NCBI GenBank assembly: GCA_030278955.1
Contig: JAOANR010000003.1
Coordinates: 18,437,050 to 18,501,049, forward strand
Direction: 5' to 3'
DNA length: 64,000 bases
DNA from: Hygrophila difformis
Taxonomy: Eukaryota; Streptophyta; Magnoliopsida; Lamiales; Acanthaceae
Shown here: positions 63,231 to 64,000 of the stretch, one piece after another
Layout: each line of letters opens with the position of its first letter
Numbering within the stretch: the first letter of the stretch is position 1
The notes under the pieces: generated by a model
Databases searched by the model: none
What the model was told of the DNA's origin: nothing
What the model saw: the letters and a program-made list of their open reading frames with translations, nothing else
Made by a program: the position numbers and the translations under genes

Positions 63231-64000
63231 AATCTCAAACAATGTACCAAAACTTCTTTAACTCATTCAATAATTTATTTTATGTGGTTGTGCTATGGAC
63301 TATGGTTTGTTCGCGGTCGCAAATTCGCAATGAGTTTTTTTAAGCTTGCAATAAATTGGGATTAGGAATGTCAGAGAACTAGCTTCTAAATTGTGACCGA
63401 AAATTTTAATTTTGAAAAATATATATAATAAATTATTATTTTTCCAATACAATATTTTCTTAGATTTCTTAATTTCTTGTAATTCCATAAAGCTTATGAC
63501 CCAAACACGATCCATGATTCGCCAACATATCAACTACAACATTTTGTTCACACCTAGAAATATCTTTGAAGACAATTATAATAATAACAACAAGACCCCA
63601 ATACTCATGAAAGAAATGCTCTCTTTGCCTCTTTACACTTTAGAATCTAAATGAAATTGTGGTTCCGGCAAAGAAGATAGCCCCTAGCAAACATCAAAAC
63701 CTTTATATAGCGGGAGTGGATACAGTGCAGACACCTTGAAGTGCAAGTAGATTCGTGTGATGTTTGCACCCCATTTTGTGATGTTTCAAAAGGTTGGTAC
63801 ATTTATTAACTTACATACCAGCTGACACATGTATCCCTGTTTTTTGGTATACAAAAAAAAAAAGTCCAAAAGGGTAAAAACCACAACTAGCTAGCTTTAA
63901 AATGATTTTCAATATAACCACTCACACTACATAATTATTTTACCAGGTAAAAAAAAAAAATTCATATAAATAAATTTTGTTTAGACTAGGGATGAAAGCG
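63231..64000. other. AT-rich nuclear DNA, nothing recognised
   Basis: No gene or element ends seen. Several A runs occur (63850, 63950). Confidence 0.5.

Overview
The window is nuclear DNA of a flowering plant, most likely a eudicot. The evidence is spliced genes with GT-AG introns for recognisable plant proteins (katanin p60, chloroplast glycerate kinase), LTR retrotransposons of both superfamilies, MULEs, Helitrons, MITEs, SINEs and an organelle-derived insert. There is one 500-base run of N at 6032-6531. I cannot name the species.

Layout. 1-6031 is a chromodomain-type Ty3/gypsy element that lost its reverse transcriptase domain; its 3' LTR runs into the gap. 6532-7656 ends in a Helitron-like terminus. 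7796-8913 is a 2-oxoglutarate-dependent dioxygenase (AOP-like) pseudogene. 9707-19658 is one giant palindrome made of two head-out, tail-in copies of a MULE that carries a MURA transposase gene and a Ulp1-type cysteine protease gene. Inside its left arm sits a second, seemingly perfect palindrome (10811-12149) built from the 3' end of an unrelated gene. 20084-20283 is the last exon of another dioxygenase. 20903-21421 is an intact small plastid membrane-protein gene. 22325-24400 holds a tRNA-derived SINE and MITEs.

The conserved gene core is 24767-39161. Katanin p60 (minus, 7 exons) and D-glycerate 3-kinase (plus, 12 exons) are divergent, with 442 bases between their start codons, and a single-coding-exon glycosyltransferase-like gene (minus) follows. 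In Arabidopsis KTN1 (At1g80350) and GLYK (At1g80380) are also close neighbours, so this looks like old microsynteny. Their large introns have collected MITEs and an antisense copia remnant.

The rest is accessory DNA: a stowaway-type MITE (39740-40191), a 5'-truncated LINE with a 15-bp target duplication (41008-41825), a MULE with long terminal repeats (42783-44251), a young copia element with both LTRs and one frameshift (45501-52397) that split a SINE, and a decayed PIF1-helicase Helitron (52774-57621). That Helitron was hit by a Pack-MULE carrying a Rab GTPase fragment and by a related short MULE. About 57930-63230 is organelle-like DNA, anchored by the 3' end of chloroplast ycf4. The last 0.8 kb is plain AT-rich DNA.

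The most interesting structure is the double palindrome at 9.7-19.7 kb. Its architecture matches what is known of maize Mu killer, a rearranged inverted MuDR copy whose hairpin RNA silences the transposon family. The nested palindrome could in principle do the same to a host gene. That role is inference from structure only.
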